Shown piece by piece: positions 34,999 through 43,270 of a DNA stretch of 64,000 nt. Under the pieces are notes generated by a model that did not search any database, was not told the origin of the DNA, and saw nothing but the letters and a program-made list of their open reading frames with translations. Source of the stretch: a virus; IMG/VR virus record IMGVR_UViG_3300027733_000028, positions 124,001 through 188,000 of that record. One strand, given 5' to 3'. Made by a program: the position numbers and the translations under genes. Every line of letters starts with the position of its first letter. Position 1 is the first letter of the stretch.

Positions 34999-35283
34999 AT
35001 GGCAGACGAAAAAAATTCTACTTCAGGATTTACTGATACCTTCTTTTCTAAATTAAAAGAGCAATCATTTACTATCATACTTATGATAGCCGTCATTTGG
35101 TATCAAGGTAAATTGATGGAAGAGAGAGTTGCGTATTGGCAAAAATTATATGAAGAGCAAAAAGCTTATACTGAGCAAAGTGTAAAAGAAGATAAACAAA
35201 TTATGTTAGATCGAATTCGGTATCTTCAAGAACAACGAGATAAGTATGTTGAAGATGCAATAAACGAATTAAAAACAAAATAA
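34999..35283 (+). CDS. i-spanin-like membrane/coiled-coil protein
   Basis: 94 residues. One TM segment (about 24-38) near the N-terminus followed by a long Glu/Lys/Gln coiled coil, the layout of inner-membrane spanins. Two bases after the endolysin stop. No o-spanin lipoprotein is seen beside it. Confidence 0.6.
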   Translation: MADEKNSTSGFTDTFFSKLKEQSFTIILMIAVIWYQGKLMEERVAYWQKLYEEQKAYTEQSVKEDKQIMLDRIRYLQEQRDKYVEDAINELKTK

Positions 35284-35290
35284 TACTAAT

Positions 35291-36031
35291 ATGCAAACTT
35301 ACAACAGTTTAAAAGAATTTCAAGATGCAGTATACGCAGCTGCGGTAGGAAAACAAAGCCTTAATGCAATGTGTTCTACTCAATGTAAAAAAGGAACGGT
35401 AAAATCTAAAGTTAGATCTTCCAATGATGATGGATCGTCGATGAATATGACTTCATCTAATCTAAGTTCAGTTGCACAAGATTATGTAGATAATCACCTT
35501 AAAGCAACTAAAAAAGTAAAACAAACTATTCAATTGACTGGTGATACGGTATCATATACATTTCATAAAATAGATCAATCTAGTTCTAGAACAACTTGTA
35601 ATATTTCTGTTGATCGAAGTTTTTCAATTACTGGTAATGTACAATATGGTGCTGCGAGTGTTACAGCAACTGCAGCATACTCAGATCATACCGATACGAC
35701 AACAGATGATTATGAAAGTCATTATTCCGAAGATACTTGTACAATGACATTCAGTGGTTCAACTGGTACTGCCATAATTTATTACAACGCTTATACATGT
35801 AGTGATGCACCGACATTAAATGTTACTTATACATTTGATACCATCACAATTAAAGCATCATGTACTTACAAAGGTGATACTGGAATTCCATTTGATAATG
35901 GTAATGCTCGTCATGAAACAAGAACTTATAATCTAGCAGATCTAGGTTTTAGCGGACCAGTATGTATTAAAACTCCTACCGTTTTCGATGTTAGTTGTTC
36001 TGACGAATGGGTAAGTAAAGAAATGAAGTAG
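35291..36031 (+). CDS. Probable virion protein, 246 aa, Ser/Thr-rich
   Basis: No family recognised. Very rich in Ser/Thr with nine or more Cys (CSTQCKK, CNIS, SEDTCTM, YTCSDAP, CTYKGD), mostly beta. No signal peptide. Located between lysis genes and a Rieske oxygenase; could be a fibre or decoration protein. Confidence 0.5.
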   Translation: MQTYNSLKEFQDAVYAAAVGKQSLNAMCSTQCKKGTVKSKVRSSNDDGSSMNMTSSNLSSVAQDYVDNHLKATKKVKQTIQLTGDTVSYTFHKIDQSSSRTTCNISVDRSFSITGNVQYGAASVTATAAYSDHTDTTTDDYESHYSEDTCTMTFSGSTGTAIIYYNAYTCSDAPTLNVTYTFDTITIKASCTYKGDTGIPFDNGNARHETRTYNLADLGFSGPVCIKTPTVFDVSCSDEWVSKEMK

Positions 36032-36034
36032 TAG

Positions 36035-36044
36035 CATATAATAA
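36035..36044 (+). promoter_or_regulatory. CATATAATAA box
   Basis: Just before the ATG at 36047; spacing is short, so it may only be recurrent AT sequence. Confidence 0.3.
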
Positions 36045-36046
36045 AT

Positions 36047-37069
36047 ATGCAAATCTCTAATTATTTTAGTAAAGACAATCACCAAAGAGAAAGTAAACTC
36101 TTTGGTGAATTGTTATATTGTGGACACACTCAGCTAGTCCCACGAAATTTAGATTATTCAGTTTTAGCTAATACTGATAATCGATGGACTCTCATCAATA
36201 GAGATTATCAATATTTCATACAATCAAATGTTTGCTTACATCGACAAGGTGAAATTTGTAGTGGAAGCGGAAGCGGTAAAACGATGATGTGTAAAGCTCA
36301 TTGTTGGACATATGACGTTGATGGTAAAATAAAAGGAACTCCTCATTTTGAAGAGAAGGTTGTTGGTGCACTAGAAAGAAAATCCCTAATCAATTTGAAT
36401 GGTGCTCTTTTTTCAGGTCATGTGAATAATCTTATAGATCTAAAAGAAACTGGAGTAGATCATCTTATAGACCTTCATAAATATGATTTTGATAGCTCAT
36501 CAAAGACAGAATATGCATTTAATTGGAAAACTTTCGCTGAGGTTTATTTAGAAAATCTTCACATCTATGCAATGCATCCTGGATTACGTAAATTTGTAGA
36601 TCCGCAAATACTCGAATGGCAATTTGGTCAACAATGGTCACTACAAAAAATTGGTATTCGTCCTGATCTAAATGGTAATGATTCTGCATCATATACTGAT
36701 ATGATAGACTCTCTTAAACGAGACGGTATCACACCGGAATTTGGAGCAGTTTGGATTTACATATATCCTAATATCATGATTGAATGGTACCCTAAAACAA
36801 TTGCCATCTCTACCATTTATTCACCTGAACCAGAAGTTACCACCAATTATGTAGATCTTTTCTTTGAGAAAGGAACCACTGAAGAATTTAAAGAGATATT
36901 CAAACGAGTATACGCTGAAACGGCATTAGAAGACGAAGAAGCCTGTAGTATTATACATCGTGGTCGAAGAGCACTTTGGTTAAATGGAGAAACTGAAGGT
37001 GGACCCGTTCAACCTAAGCTAGAAGCCGGAGTAAAACACTTTTGGGATTGGTATAGCGATCAATCATAA
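36047..37069 (+). CDS. Rieske-type non-heme iron oxygenase
   Basis: 340 residues. Rieske [2Fe-2S] ligands Cys63-x-His65 and Cys82-xx-His85 (NVCLHRQG, MCKAHCW). The C-terminal domain has ENLHIYAMHPGL (169-180), where His172 and His177 fit the mononuclear iron site of ring-hydroxylating oxygenase alpha subunits. Two-domain layout complete, though shorter than bacterial enzymes. Substrate, and the reductase it needs, are unknown; host ferredoxin would have to serve. Confidence 0.85.
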   Translation: MQISNYFSKDNHQRESKLFGELLYCGHTQLVPRNLDYSVLANTDNRWTLINRDYQYFIQSNVCLHRQGEICSGSGSGKTMMCKAHCWTYDVDGKIKGTPHFEEKVVGALERKSLINLNGALFSGHVNNLIDLKETGVDHLIDLHKYDFDSSSKTEYAFNWKTFAEVYLENLHIYAMHPGLRKFVDPQILEWQFGQQWSLQKIGIRPDLNGNDSASYTDMIDSLKRDGITPEFGAVWIYIYPNIMIEWYPKTIAISTIYSPEPEVTTNYVDLFFEKGTTEEFKEIFKRVYAETALEDEEACSIIHRGRRALWLNGETEGGPVQPKLEAGVKHFWDWYSDQS

Positions 37070-37089
37070 CTTATTAACAATCAAATAAA

Positions 37090-37115
37090 TAGTCGATCTT
37101 AATGATTGACTTTTG
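37090..37115 (+). terminator. Probable terminator
   Basis: AGTCGAT-(7-base loop)-ATTGACT, a 7-bp stem with one G-T pair, followed by TTTTG. Confidence 0.6.
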
Positions 37116-37118
37116 TCA

Positions 37119-37127
37119 TATAAATAA
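37119..37127 (+). promoter_or_regulatory. T4-late-like promoter TATAAATAA
   Basis: Directly after a terminator and 9 bases before the ATG at 37137, as at 5118. Confidence 0.6.
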
Positions 37128-37136
37128 AAAATCAAT

Positions 37137-37466
37137 ATGTATAATAACCGTAGAAAATCATCAATGAAGAATTTGTTACTAATTGGATTAGTCTTGTGGA
37201 TTGCGTTGTTAGGGTTTGCTTGGTTTGCCGATCAAGGTGAATTAGTTATTATGAATCGTAAATATCTAAAAACTCAATTTACTTTGGATTCGATAAATAT
37301 GGAACGCCAAAAATATATACAAACAATATCCGAATTAGAAGAAGATCTTCAAGATATACAAACTTCCATGAAAAAAACCGAAGATCAATTGATGCGATTG
37401 AATAAATTATATTGGATTGAAAAAAGTAAAAACGACACAACTATAAAAACCGAAACAAATGAGTAG
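37137..37466 (+). CDS. Membrane-anchored coiled-coil protein, 109 aa
   Basis: TM segment about 11-29, then a long coiled coil (40-95). Start at 37137; given the late box so close upstream, the ATG at 37164 (MKNLLLIG) is also credible. Spanin-like layout. Overlaps the next gene by 8 bases. Confidence 0.55.
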   Translation: MYNNRRKSSMKNLLLIGLVLWIALLGFAWFADQGELVIMNRKYLKTQFTLDSINMERQKYIQTISELEEDLQDIQTSMKKTEDQLMRLNKLYWIEKSKNDTTIKTETNE

Positions 37467-37698
37467 ATACCAATCACAAAAAGACAATTTACAAATAGCC
37501 TATGGATTCGATCATGCATTAGGTTATTGGTACGACATGTGGGATACCAACCAACGAGAATCCGATGGATCTCCTCGACATATAGAAGAAGGATCTTCTA
37601 TGAGGCGAATGTCTAGAGATACATTCGCTAGTCGACTAATGGAATTTCCCATATCACCTGATCATCTGCAAGCAATTGCACTAGATCTTCCCTTTTAA
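37459..37698 (+). CDS. Hypothetical protein, 79 aa
   Basis: Not recognised. Aromatic middle (YGFDHALGYWYDMWD), Arg/Met-rich end. Confidence 0.5.
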   Translation: MSRYQSQKDNLQIAYGFDHALGYWYDMWDTNQRESDGSPRHIEEGSSMRRMSRDTFASRLMEFPISPDHLQAIALDLPF

Positions 37699-37732
37699 CT
37701 CCTTCTCACCTTAAAAAATAAATACAACAAAA

Positions 37733-38122
37733 ATGGAAACGACAACAATCGTAGTGTTAAGCGTAGCAAGCACTCTAGTAATCATTGGACTAATAGCAAT
37801 GGTAAACGGGTTACGTAAGGCACACAAACAAATCACCCACCTATTAGAAACTTCAAATTCAAGTATTCGCCATCATGAAGAAATTCACGATCGAATAAGT
37901 GAAGAGAATGAAAACCTGAATCGAATCATTTGCACTATGGAAAATAACATCCATCGTCGTATAGATGAAACTCTACAACAAGCCGACCAGCAATATGCAA
38001 ATATTTCTCGTCACGCTGAAGAAACCTGGAAAGAAAATCAATCCGATTTAGATCGTCGATTTGATCGTCTTTATAATAAAATATACGAGGCATTACCTCA
38101 ATTGAAAGAAAAAACTAATTAA
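37733..38122 (+). CDS. Membrane-anchored coiled-coil protein, 129 aa
   Basis: N-terminal TM (about 5-25), then a heptad-rich, Glu/Gln/His-rich region to the end. A strong terminator follows. Likely envelope-spanning; role unknown. Confidence 0.55.
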   Translation: METTTIVVLSVASTLVIIGLIAMVNGLRKAHKQITHLLETSNSSIRHHEEIHDRISEENENLNRIICTMENNIHRRIDETLQQADQQYANISRHAEETWKENQSDLDRRFDRLYNKIYEALPQLKEKTN

Positions 38123-38143
38123 CAATTAATCGAGAAGGAGTTC

Positions 38144-38173
38144 AGAGAGGGTTCTAACGAACCCTCTCTTTTC
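38144..38173 (+). terminator. Strong rho-independent terminator
   Basis: AGAGAGGGTT-CTAACG-AACCCTCTCT, a perfect 10-bp stem, then TTTT. Confidence 0.9.
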
Positions 38174-38174
38174 A

Positions 38175-38184
38175 TATAAATTAA
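38175..38184 (+). promoter_or_regulatory. Late-type box TATAAATTAA
   Basis: Immediately after the terminator, 14 bases before the ATG at 38199. Confidence 0.5.
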
Positions 38185-38198
38185 ATATTCCTTATAAA

Positions 38199-38954
38199 AT
38201 GAAATCTATACTAATTGTAATTATGTTCTTGGCATCTACTGCCTTTGCACAAGATACTTCAAAGATCAATCCAATCAAAATACAAATTGGTCTTGGCGGA
38301 AATTATACTGATGGAAATGCTAAAATACTTGGATTCAATACCAACAATTCTATTACATATACCTCACTAAATCGTGAGTGGTCTTTGCTGCCATCATTTA
38401 TTTACTCACAAGTACAACAAGATAATGAGTTCAAACCCAGACAGCGAGAACTATACATAACCGGTGCTGTTCAAGAAAGACGAGGTTCCGACAAAATTAT
38501 TTCGGCTTTTGAACTAGAGACTTCATTAGTAAAACAAATCCGATTAAGAACATCAATTGGTCTTGGATGGAGTTTCGATATAATTCGAACACCTAAAACT
38601 AAATTCATCATATCCGAAGCCGCTGTATATGAATCATATTTATCAGATTTGATAATTGATAAAAACCTACAATCGCTTAGAGCATCTACTCGAATTAGAT
38701 TTTCCACTAATGGGAAAGTCAATACCGATTTTGTAGCACTTATACAACCTTCAATATGGAATGATCGAGGAGTTAGTGCAGCTAATAATACAAATTCTCG
38801 CATATCTGCAACGATTGCTATACCAGTTACCAAGAAATTACAATTTGGAATAACCTCTACATTTATTGGATCTACCTATTCAAATTTCATTAATTCTGGA
38901 ATCAATCCCGCTGACATAAATACAACTTTTTCACTCATATATAAAAATCTATAA
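38199..38954 (+). CDS. DUF481-like outer-membrane beta-barrel
   Basis: 251 residues. Signal peptide MKSILIVIMFLASTAFA with cut near 17-18. The mature chain shows alternating hydrophobic strands (IQIGLGGNYTDGNAK, ITAFELETSL, STRIRFSTNGKV) and ends in a C-terminal aromatic/hydrophobic strand, as in DUF481 porin-like proteins. Predicted to sit in the host outer membrane. Preceded by its own terminator and late-type box. Possible role: receptor masking or envelope change. Confidence 0.65.
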   Translation: MKSILIVIMFLASTAFAQDTSKINPIKIQIGLGGNYTDGNAKILGFNTNNSITYTSLNREWSLLPSFIYSQVQQDNEFKPRQRELYITGAVQERRGSDKIISAFELETSLVKQIRLRTSIGLGWSFDIIRTPKTKFIISEAAVYESYLSDLIIDKNLQSLRASTRIRFSTNGKVNTDFVALIQPSIWNDRGVSAANNTNSRISATIAIPVTKKLQFGITSTFIGSTYSNFINSGINPADINTTFSLIYKNL

Positions 38955-38956
38955 AC

Positions 38957-39187
38957 ATGATAATATCAATAATTGGCTTAATCGCTACACTCATCACAAT
39001 AGGATCATTCCTATTTAAAGAAATCAAAGACATTCGAATGGTTAATTTCATTGGCTGTTTGGTTTGGTTATTATATGGATCGTTAAAGCTCGATTTTCCG
39101 GTCATAACGGTAAATTCTGCTATTGCTCTGATACACCTATATTCATTTATAAAATCCGAAGATGATAACAATTCTATCGGTAGCTAA
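38957..39187 (+). CDS. SemiSWEET/PQ-loop-like membrane protein
   Basis: 76 residues, three TM segments (about 3-21, 27-45, 49-65). The three-helix layout and WLLYG motif resemble YgjV/SemiSWEET half-transporters. Function uncertain. Overlaps the next gene by 26 bases. Confidence 0.5.
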   Translation: MIISIIGLIATLITIGSFLFKEIKDIRMVNFIGCLVWLLYGSLKLDFPVITVNSAIALIHLYSFIKSEDDNNSIGS

Positions 39188-39365
39188 TTTAGTTAATTAT
39201 ATTGTAATTGGTGCCATTTTGGCATTCATTTCCGATATAACTATGAGATACATTATCAAAAAACCTGAACTAGAATTTACTAACGTCGAAAGATGTGCCA
39301 TCATTGCGCTTTGGCCTATATACGTGGCAATCATTATATTAGGAAATTCAAAATCAAAAAAATAG
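39162..39365 (+). CDS. Small membrane protein, 67 aa
   Basis: Two hydrophobic segments (about 10-27 and 45-62). Not recognised. Confidence 0.5.
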   Translation: MITILSVANLVNYIVIGAILAFISDITMRYIIKKPELEFTNVERCAIIALWPIYVAIIILGNSKSKK

Positions 39366-39369
39366 AAAC

Positions 39370-39588
39370 ATGCTAAATTATTTCAAACAACCTAAAACCC
39401 GAGCTATCATTTCCACTATATTGGTAGTTGTGGGAACCACTCTTTCCATCGAAGCTGCTCTATGGTTAGTATTCAATTATGGACGAGAGCTAATGGCCTT
39501 CACGGTTATTCTCGCTATGGCTTGGTTAAGTCGTAGTATATACTTTTCGTATTTGGAAAAATATCGCAAAGAAAAAGAAACAAAATAG
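39370..39588 (+). CDS. Small membrane protein, 72 aa
   Basis: Two hydrophobic segments (about 12-32 and 38-55), charged tail KYRKEKETK. Not recognised. Confidence 0.5.
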   Translation: MLNYFKQPKTRAIISTILVVVGTTLSIEAALWLVFNYGRELMAFTVILAMAWLSRSIYFSYLEKYRKEKETK

Positions 39589-39594
39589 TCAATC

Positions 39595-39828
39595 ATGCAA
39601 TATTATATAGGCATATTACCAGAAGATCGAGGTCGACTTAGATCCACGATAGAGTTTTTAAATGACAATCCCAATTGGCGATGGCAGGTTAAAGTCTTAT
39701 CAGAATTTGACGATCCTGATGGATATTATACATTCCAAATGGAAGGGAATGAGGAGACTTATCGACACTTTCTTCGACTCTCTACTAACGAAGGATTTGT
39801 CAAATCTCTTAATCATTATGAAGAGTAG
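39595..39828 (+). CDS. Hypothetical protein, 77 aa
   Basis: Not recognised. Soluble alpha/beta protein (MQYYIGILPEDRGR). Overlaps the next gene by 11 bases. Confidence 0.5.
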   Translation: MQYYIGILPEDRGRLRSTIEFLNDNPNWRWQVKVLSEFDDPDGYYTFQMEGNEETYRHFLRLSTNEGFVKSLNHYEE

Positions 39829-40075
39829 TTGGTTCGTTTATATAGTTCGTTGCTCTGATGGAACTCTGTATACCGGAATCACCGTTGACCTTCAAAAACG
39901 AGTGGCCTCTCACAACTCCAAGAAAGGAGCTAAATATACTGCGACTCGAACTCCTGTCGAGTTAGTTTGGTCTCAACCTTCAGAAACGAGATCCACTGCC
40001 GCGAAAGAAGAGTGGAGAATAAAACAGCTTTCCCGTACAGAAAAACTCGCCTTAATAGATAATCTTATATTATAA
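39818..40075 (+). CDS. GIY-YIG nuclease, single domain
   Basis: 85 residues from the ATG at 39818; the frame is open upstream but overlaps the preceding gene. FVYIVRCSDGTLYTGIT (6-22) is the GIY-YIG motif with RVASHNSKKGAKYT and the downstream Glu (EWRIKQLSR). Matches the small YhbQ/UvrC-N-like class. May be a repair or homing-type nuclease. Confidence 0.85.
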   Translation: MKSSWFVYIVRCSDGTLYTGITVDLQKRVASHNSKKGAKYTATRTPVELVWSQPSETRSTAAKEEWRIKQLSRTEKLALIDNLIL

Positions 40076-40164
40076 TAATCTAGTACAGATCACTCCCTTG
40101 CAAGTAGAGTAAATAAAAAGTTTGCTCACTCTAAACACACTCTTCTAATATAATCTACTACATC

Positions 40165-40230
40165 TTATATAGGATAAACCGCTTTATATAGAAGGTAATA
40201 CGCTATATAAGGTAATAATCTATATAGATA
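40165..40230. repeat. Periodic TATATA array
   Basis: Four degenerate copies, TTATATAGGATAA, TTATATAGAAGGTAATA, CTATATAAGGTAATA and CTATATAGATAA, spaced 17-19 bases apart, about two helical turns. Suggests co-operative protein binding (iteron-like). Confidence 0.5.
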
Positions 40231-40256
40231 ACTCTCCTCCTCGTCTGACTAGTCGT

Positions 40257-40337
40257 GGTGTTGTGAGCGGAGAAATCCGGTAAGCCACGGAGGAAGCCGG
40301 TATTTGCAGATCCGCTTATAGTGACACCTTTTGTTTT
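40257..40337 (+). ncRNA. Candidate structured RNA with terminator-like end
   Basis: Outer pair GGTGT (40257-40261)/ACACC (40324-40328), then AGCGGA (40266-40271)/TCCGCT (40311-40316), with CCGG/CCGG inside; followed by TTTTGTTTT. The nested arrangement and U-rich tail fit a small RNA or attenuator. Based on hand pairing only. Confidence 0.4.
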
Positions 40338-40368
40338 CCGCATTCTCACAAAGATTTGCCGCATATAC

Positions 40369-40433
40369 CAACGAGCCGTTAAGTACCGAGGAATCCATAA
40401 TCGTAATGGCTCTCAATCACCCAGGGCTCGTTG
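40369..40433. repeat. 9-bp inverted repeat
   Basis: CAACGAGCC (40369-40377) pairs with GGCTCGTTG (40425-40433) around a 47-base loop. Length is near tRNA size but no T-arm or anticodon arm is present. Confidence 0.5.
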
Positions 40434-40557
40434 CTAACTCCCATCACCAAAGCTACTCCGTCCACAACCCGCCTACCCTTATATAGTGATAATTGGATCC
40501 GGTGGTAATTCCGCCTTACCTTATATAAGGAATATTGAATCCAGTAGCGATTAAGAT

Positions 40558-40612
40558 GTTAATAACTTTCTCACAAAACATTTTTTTATTACAACCTTTT
40601 TTATTATATTTG
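40558..40612 (+). promoter_or_regulatory. Early-promoter module
   Basis: GTTAATAAC (40558-40566), T-tract at 40581-40587, TATATTTG at 40605-40612. Upstream of 40639. Confidence 0.75.
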
Positions 40613-40638
40613 TATATACATAATAACTAATACACTAT

Positions 40639-40917
40639 ATGGAAGAACAAGAAGATTTTAATCAGGAACTCGATCCTGTACAAAAGGCCGAGTTAGAATT
40701 ACAATATCAAGAAGAAATAGGAAAGGCCATGAGAAGTGCATTTGCTTATATAGAGGAAGATCTAGGCTGGGAGGCTTGGATCGAGAATCGAGTGATTGGT
40801 GACGCGGCCAAGAAGCGGAGAATCCTCGATAATATGATGAAATGGTTTGCTTCTCCAGAGGTGGAGGAATATGAGAAATCCGCTCGCATCAAAAGGGCTA
40901 TTGATACTCTCGTATAG
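40639..40917 (+). CDS. Hypothetical early protein, 92 aa
   Basis: Not recognised. Acidic helical N-terminus (EEQEDFNQELDPVQKAEL), helical body. Flanked on both sides by early-promoter modules. Confidence 0.55.
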   Translation: MEEQEDFNQELDPVQKAELELQYQEEIGKAMRSAFAYIEEDLGWEAWIENRVIGDAAKKRRILDNMMKWFASPEVEEYEKSARIKRAIDTLV

Positions 40918-40920
40918 GTT

Positions 40921-40997
40921 GTTAATAACTTTGTTAATAAGTTTTGAAACAAATAGTAAAATAAATTTTTTTATTCCACAAATAAGTATTATATTTA
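40921..40997 (+). promoter_or_regulatory. Early-promoter module with doubled palindrome
   Basis: GTTAATAAC (40921-40929) and GTTAATAAG (40933-40941), T-tract at 40965-40972, TATATTTA at 40990-40997. The only copy with two palindromes. Upstream of 41030. Confidence 0.7.
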
Positions 40998-41029
40998 TAT
41001 ATTATTTAATTAACTTAAAAAAGATCTAT

Positions 41030-41284
41030 ATGCAAATCAATCAAATTAAAACCGGTTCCTTTATTCGTAACAGCGGTGGATTTACCTTCCACGTAACACT
41101 TACCGAGAAGTTCGCTCACCTTCACCCTATCGATGATAACACATCTACCTCAACGAAGGTACTACCTATAGCGGTATTCAATCAGTTAATTCGTAATCAC
41201 AACTTCGTTACCGTTACCAATCCCAATAACGCACACGAAAGAATTCTTACTAAATCATATGGATCAAGATTATTAACACAATAA
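41030..41284 (+). CDS. Hypothetical early protein, 84 aa
   Basis: Start at 41030 after the promoter module; the upstream in-frame extension to 40847 runs through that module and is rejected. Beta-rich: MQINQIKTGSFIRNSGG, HVTLTEKFAHLHP. Not recognised. Confidence 0.55.
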   Translation: MQINQIKTGSFIRNSGGFTFHVTLTEKFAHLHPIDDNTSTSTKVLPIAVFNQLIRNHNFVTVTNPNNAHERILTKSYGSRLLTQ

Positions 41285-41285
41285 T

Positions 41286-41340
41286 GTTAATAACTTTCCC
41301 ATCAAACATTTTTTTATACCAAAAAAAAGTATTATATTTA
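41286..41340 (+). promoter_or_regulatory. Early-promoter module
   Basis: GTTAATAAC (41286-41294), T-tract near 41309-41315, TATATTTA at 41333-41340. Upstream of 41381. Confidence 0.75.
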
Positions 41341-41380
41341 TACTATATTTAAAAATCAAATAAAACAAAAAAAATCAATT

Positions 41381-41698
41381 ATGGCAAAATCATCTAGAGG
41401 CGGATTAACAGTTTACGATAAACAAGATGTGGTAATATCACAATTCGCAAAAATCGTACGTAACGAACAATACAGAAAAGAACCAACATGGTTCGAACAA
41501 CAGGTAATCGATTCTAAACAACGTACTGCGGATTATCAAAAACGTATGGTGAACAACCCACCTCAACCCCGTATCTCACACTATAATCCAGACAATATCT
41601 TAAATCGCACCAGACACTTATCTGCGGAAGATCGTAAAATCGCAATCAAACAATTTCTTAAAGAAGAAAAGGCTGCTAATAATTTAATCAATCAGTAA
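41381..41698 (+). CDS. Hypothetical early protein, 105 aa
   Basis: Not recognised. Basic, soluble, rich in Gln/Arg/Lys; possible nucleic-acid binder. Leader about 35 bases. Confidence 0.55.
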   Translation: MAKSSRGGLTVYDKQDVVISQFAKIVRNEQYRKEPTWFEQQVIDSKQRTADYQKRMVNNPPQPRISHYNPDNILNRTRHLSAEDRKIAIKQFLKEEKAANNLINQ

Positions 41699-41718
41699 TC
41701 TCTAAATAAAAAAAACAT

Positions 41719-42042
41719 ATGTCAGCAAGACCACACTCCCTAAATGATGAATTACCTTCTAATCCAAATATTAGAAGAGATCAATACAAACGTATACTTG
41801 GTATTCTTAAAATACATCGTGATCGTCCTCAATTAGCTTTCGATCTTATAAGAGATTACGCTAAAGGTGTAGATAAGGTGAAAACCGTTTTCCTATACCC
41901 CAATGGTACTGGTGATATCCCAACCGAAATTCGAGTAGTTTCTGAAGGTTCACATACCGAATCTATGGCTACACAAATCATGACTACCGTTTATTCATTT
42001 CCTTTCGAACGTCCTGAAATCGTTGAACCACCCGTATTGTAG
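41719..42042 (+). CDS. Hypothetical protein, 107 aa
   Basis: Not recognised. Helical N-terminus (YKRILGILKIHRDRPQLAFDLIRDYAKG) and beta C-terminus. Confidence 0.5.
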   Translation: MSARPHSLNDELPSNPNIRRDQYKRILGILKIHRDRPQLAFDLIRDYAKGVDKVKTVFLYPNGTGDIPTEIRVVSEGSHTESMATQIMTTVYSFPFERPEIVEPPVL

Positions 42043-42046
42043 AATA

Positions 42047-42056
42047 CATATAATAA
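42047..42056 (+). promoter_or_regulatory. CATATAATAA box
   Basis: 48 bases before the ATG at 42105; long leader for a core promoter. Confidence 0.3.
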
Positions 42057-42104
42057 TAAACCACTCCACTCTCACACAGACGGTGGACTAAAAACAACCA
42101 ATCA

Positions 42105-43193
42105 ATGACAATATCTCAAAAGCAATTTAGTGACTTCCGAGAAGACGCACTAAAAAATCAACCACTCCGCAAGGAAATCGCACTAGCCGATATTCGTTTC
42201 GTCACTATGGATGCAATCGAATATGCCGGTTTAAACTTTGGACTTGCTCGTCCTGCACTTAAAGATCTAATGCGTATATTAGGTGTAAACATGAATATCG
42301 AATCTCGCTTATCTGAATCTATCGGTGAGGATGGTGCGAGGAACTTCCTTAATGGTCTAAGATCTGCACTATCTAAATCAGCCGGATCTATTATCTTATC
42401 GGTTACACCAGATCGCATCATTCAACGTATCACTAAAGGTGGAAAAGAAACTTCACTCTTTACTGCACCTACCTACTTCAATACAGTAGATCGCTTTATG
42501 AATACCAACTCCGGTATGGAAATAAAGGATATGCACTTCAATCGCGAAACAGGTGGAATATCGCTCTCTGCGGCTTCACCCAAATCAGAATTTAACGTGG
42601 GTAACTTTAACGATGAGGTTTTCCATGGAGGATTAAATCTCTCTATCACTGCCGATGGAATTAAAGCCGCTCCTTATCTACACCGTCTAGTGTGTACGAA
42701 CGGAATGGTAACACGTTCTTTCGAGGAATCCTTTAATCTTAATCGCAACACCACTGAAAGTTGGACTTCCTTCTGGCAGAATCTAGAAAGAATCGAACAC
42801 TCTGGATTTCAACCCATCGCCTTTACCAACAAGGTACTCGCTGCGAAAAACACTACTGCTTCTTTCGCTGAGATGGAAAGATCAATGAACCTCATCCTAG
42901 GTAATTCAAAATGTGATCTAGACAATCTACCCCAATTCATCAATTACCGTCCGACCTTCAATCGTCTACACTCTACAGGAATCGATACCCTGAAGTTAAC
43001 ACCAGGACAGAAACGCAATCTACGTACTGGCTTAACCATGTGGGATTGCATTAATGGAGTTACCGATTTTGCCTCACACAATTATGGTTTTGAAAAAACA
43101 GCTAACTGTGATCGCCACTTACAGTTACAAGCTGGTGATATCCTCACTAAGGACTTCGACACACAAAACCTAATCCTGAATCAACCTTACTAA
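42105..43193 (+). CDS. DUF932-like phage protein
   Basis: 362 residues. The central HRLVCTNGMVTRSFEE region (about 191-207) with a preceding beta-rich half resembles the 'RLVCTNGM' core of DUF932 plasmid/phage proteins. Unlike many neighbours it uses more G/C-ending codons. Function unknown; DUF932 proteins are often expressed early at high level. Confidence 0.6.
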   Translation: MTISQKQFSDFREDALKNQPLRKEIALADIRFVTMDAIEYAGLNFGLARPALKDLMRILGVNMNIESRLSESIGEDGARNFLNGLRSALSKSAGSIILSVTPDRIIQRITKGGKETSLFTAPTYFNTVDRFMNTNSGMEIKDMHFNRETGGISLSAASPKSEFNVGNFNDEVFHGGLNLSITADGIKAAPYLHRLVCTNGMVTRSFEESFNLNRNTTESWTSFWQNLERIEHSGFQPIAFTNKVLAAKNTTASFAEMERSMNLILGNSKCDLDNLPQFINYRPTFNRLHSTGIDTLKLTPGQKRNLRTGLTMWDCINGVTDFASHNYGFEKTANCDRHLQLQAGDILTKDFDTQNLILNQPY

Positions 43194-43243
43194 GAGTAAG
43201 GAACTGCGAGTGGAGAAAACCACTCTAATTTGATAATACCACT

Positions 43244-43270
43244 AAGGCTGCTCACTAGAGTGGCCTTTTT
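43244..43270 (+). terminator. Probable terminator after the DUF932-like gene
   Basis: AAGGC...GCCTTTTTG with an inner CACT/AGTG pairing; 50 bases after the stop codon. Confidence 0.6.

Larger units (their letters stand above)
40076..40638 (+). other. Non-coding structured region, 560 bases
   Basis: No credible gene. Richer in G+C than its surroundings. Contains a periodic TATATA array (40165-40230), a nested stem with a U-rich end (40257-40337), a 9-bp inverted repeat (40369-40433) and a 12-bp palindrome CCTTATATAAGG near 40518. Ends in an early-promoter module. Could hold a non-coding RNA or a replication origin. Confidence 0.6.

Noticed and set aside
40369-40433. Possible tRNA because of a 9-bp closing stem and near-tRNA length
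   Set aside because: No T-arm, anticodon arm or CCA-like end; the stem is too long for an acceptor.
40847-41029. N-terminal extension of the 84-aa early protein
   Set aside because: Runs through a complete early-promoter module.
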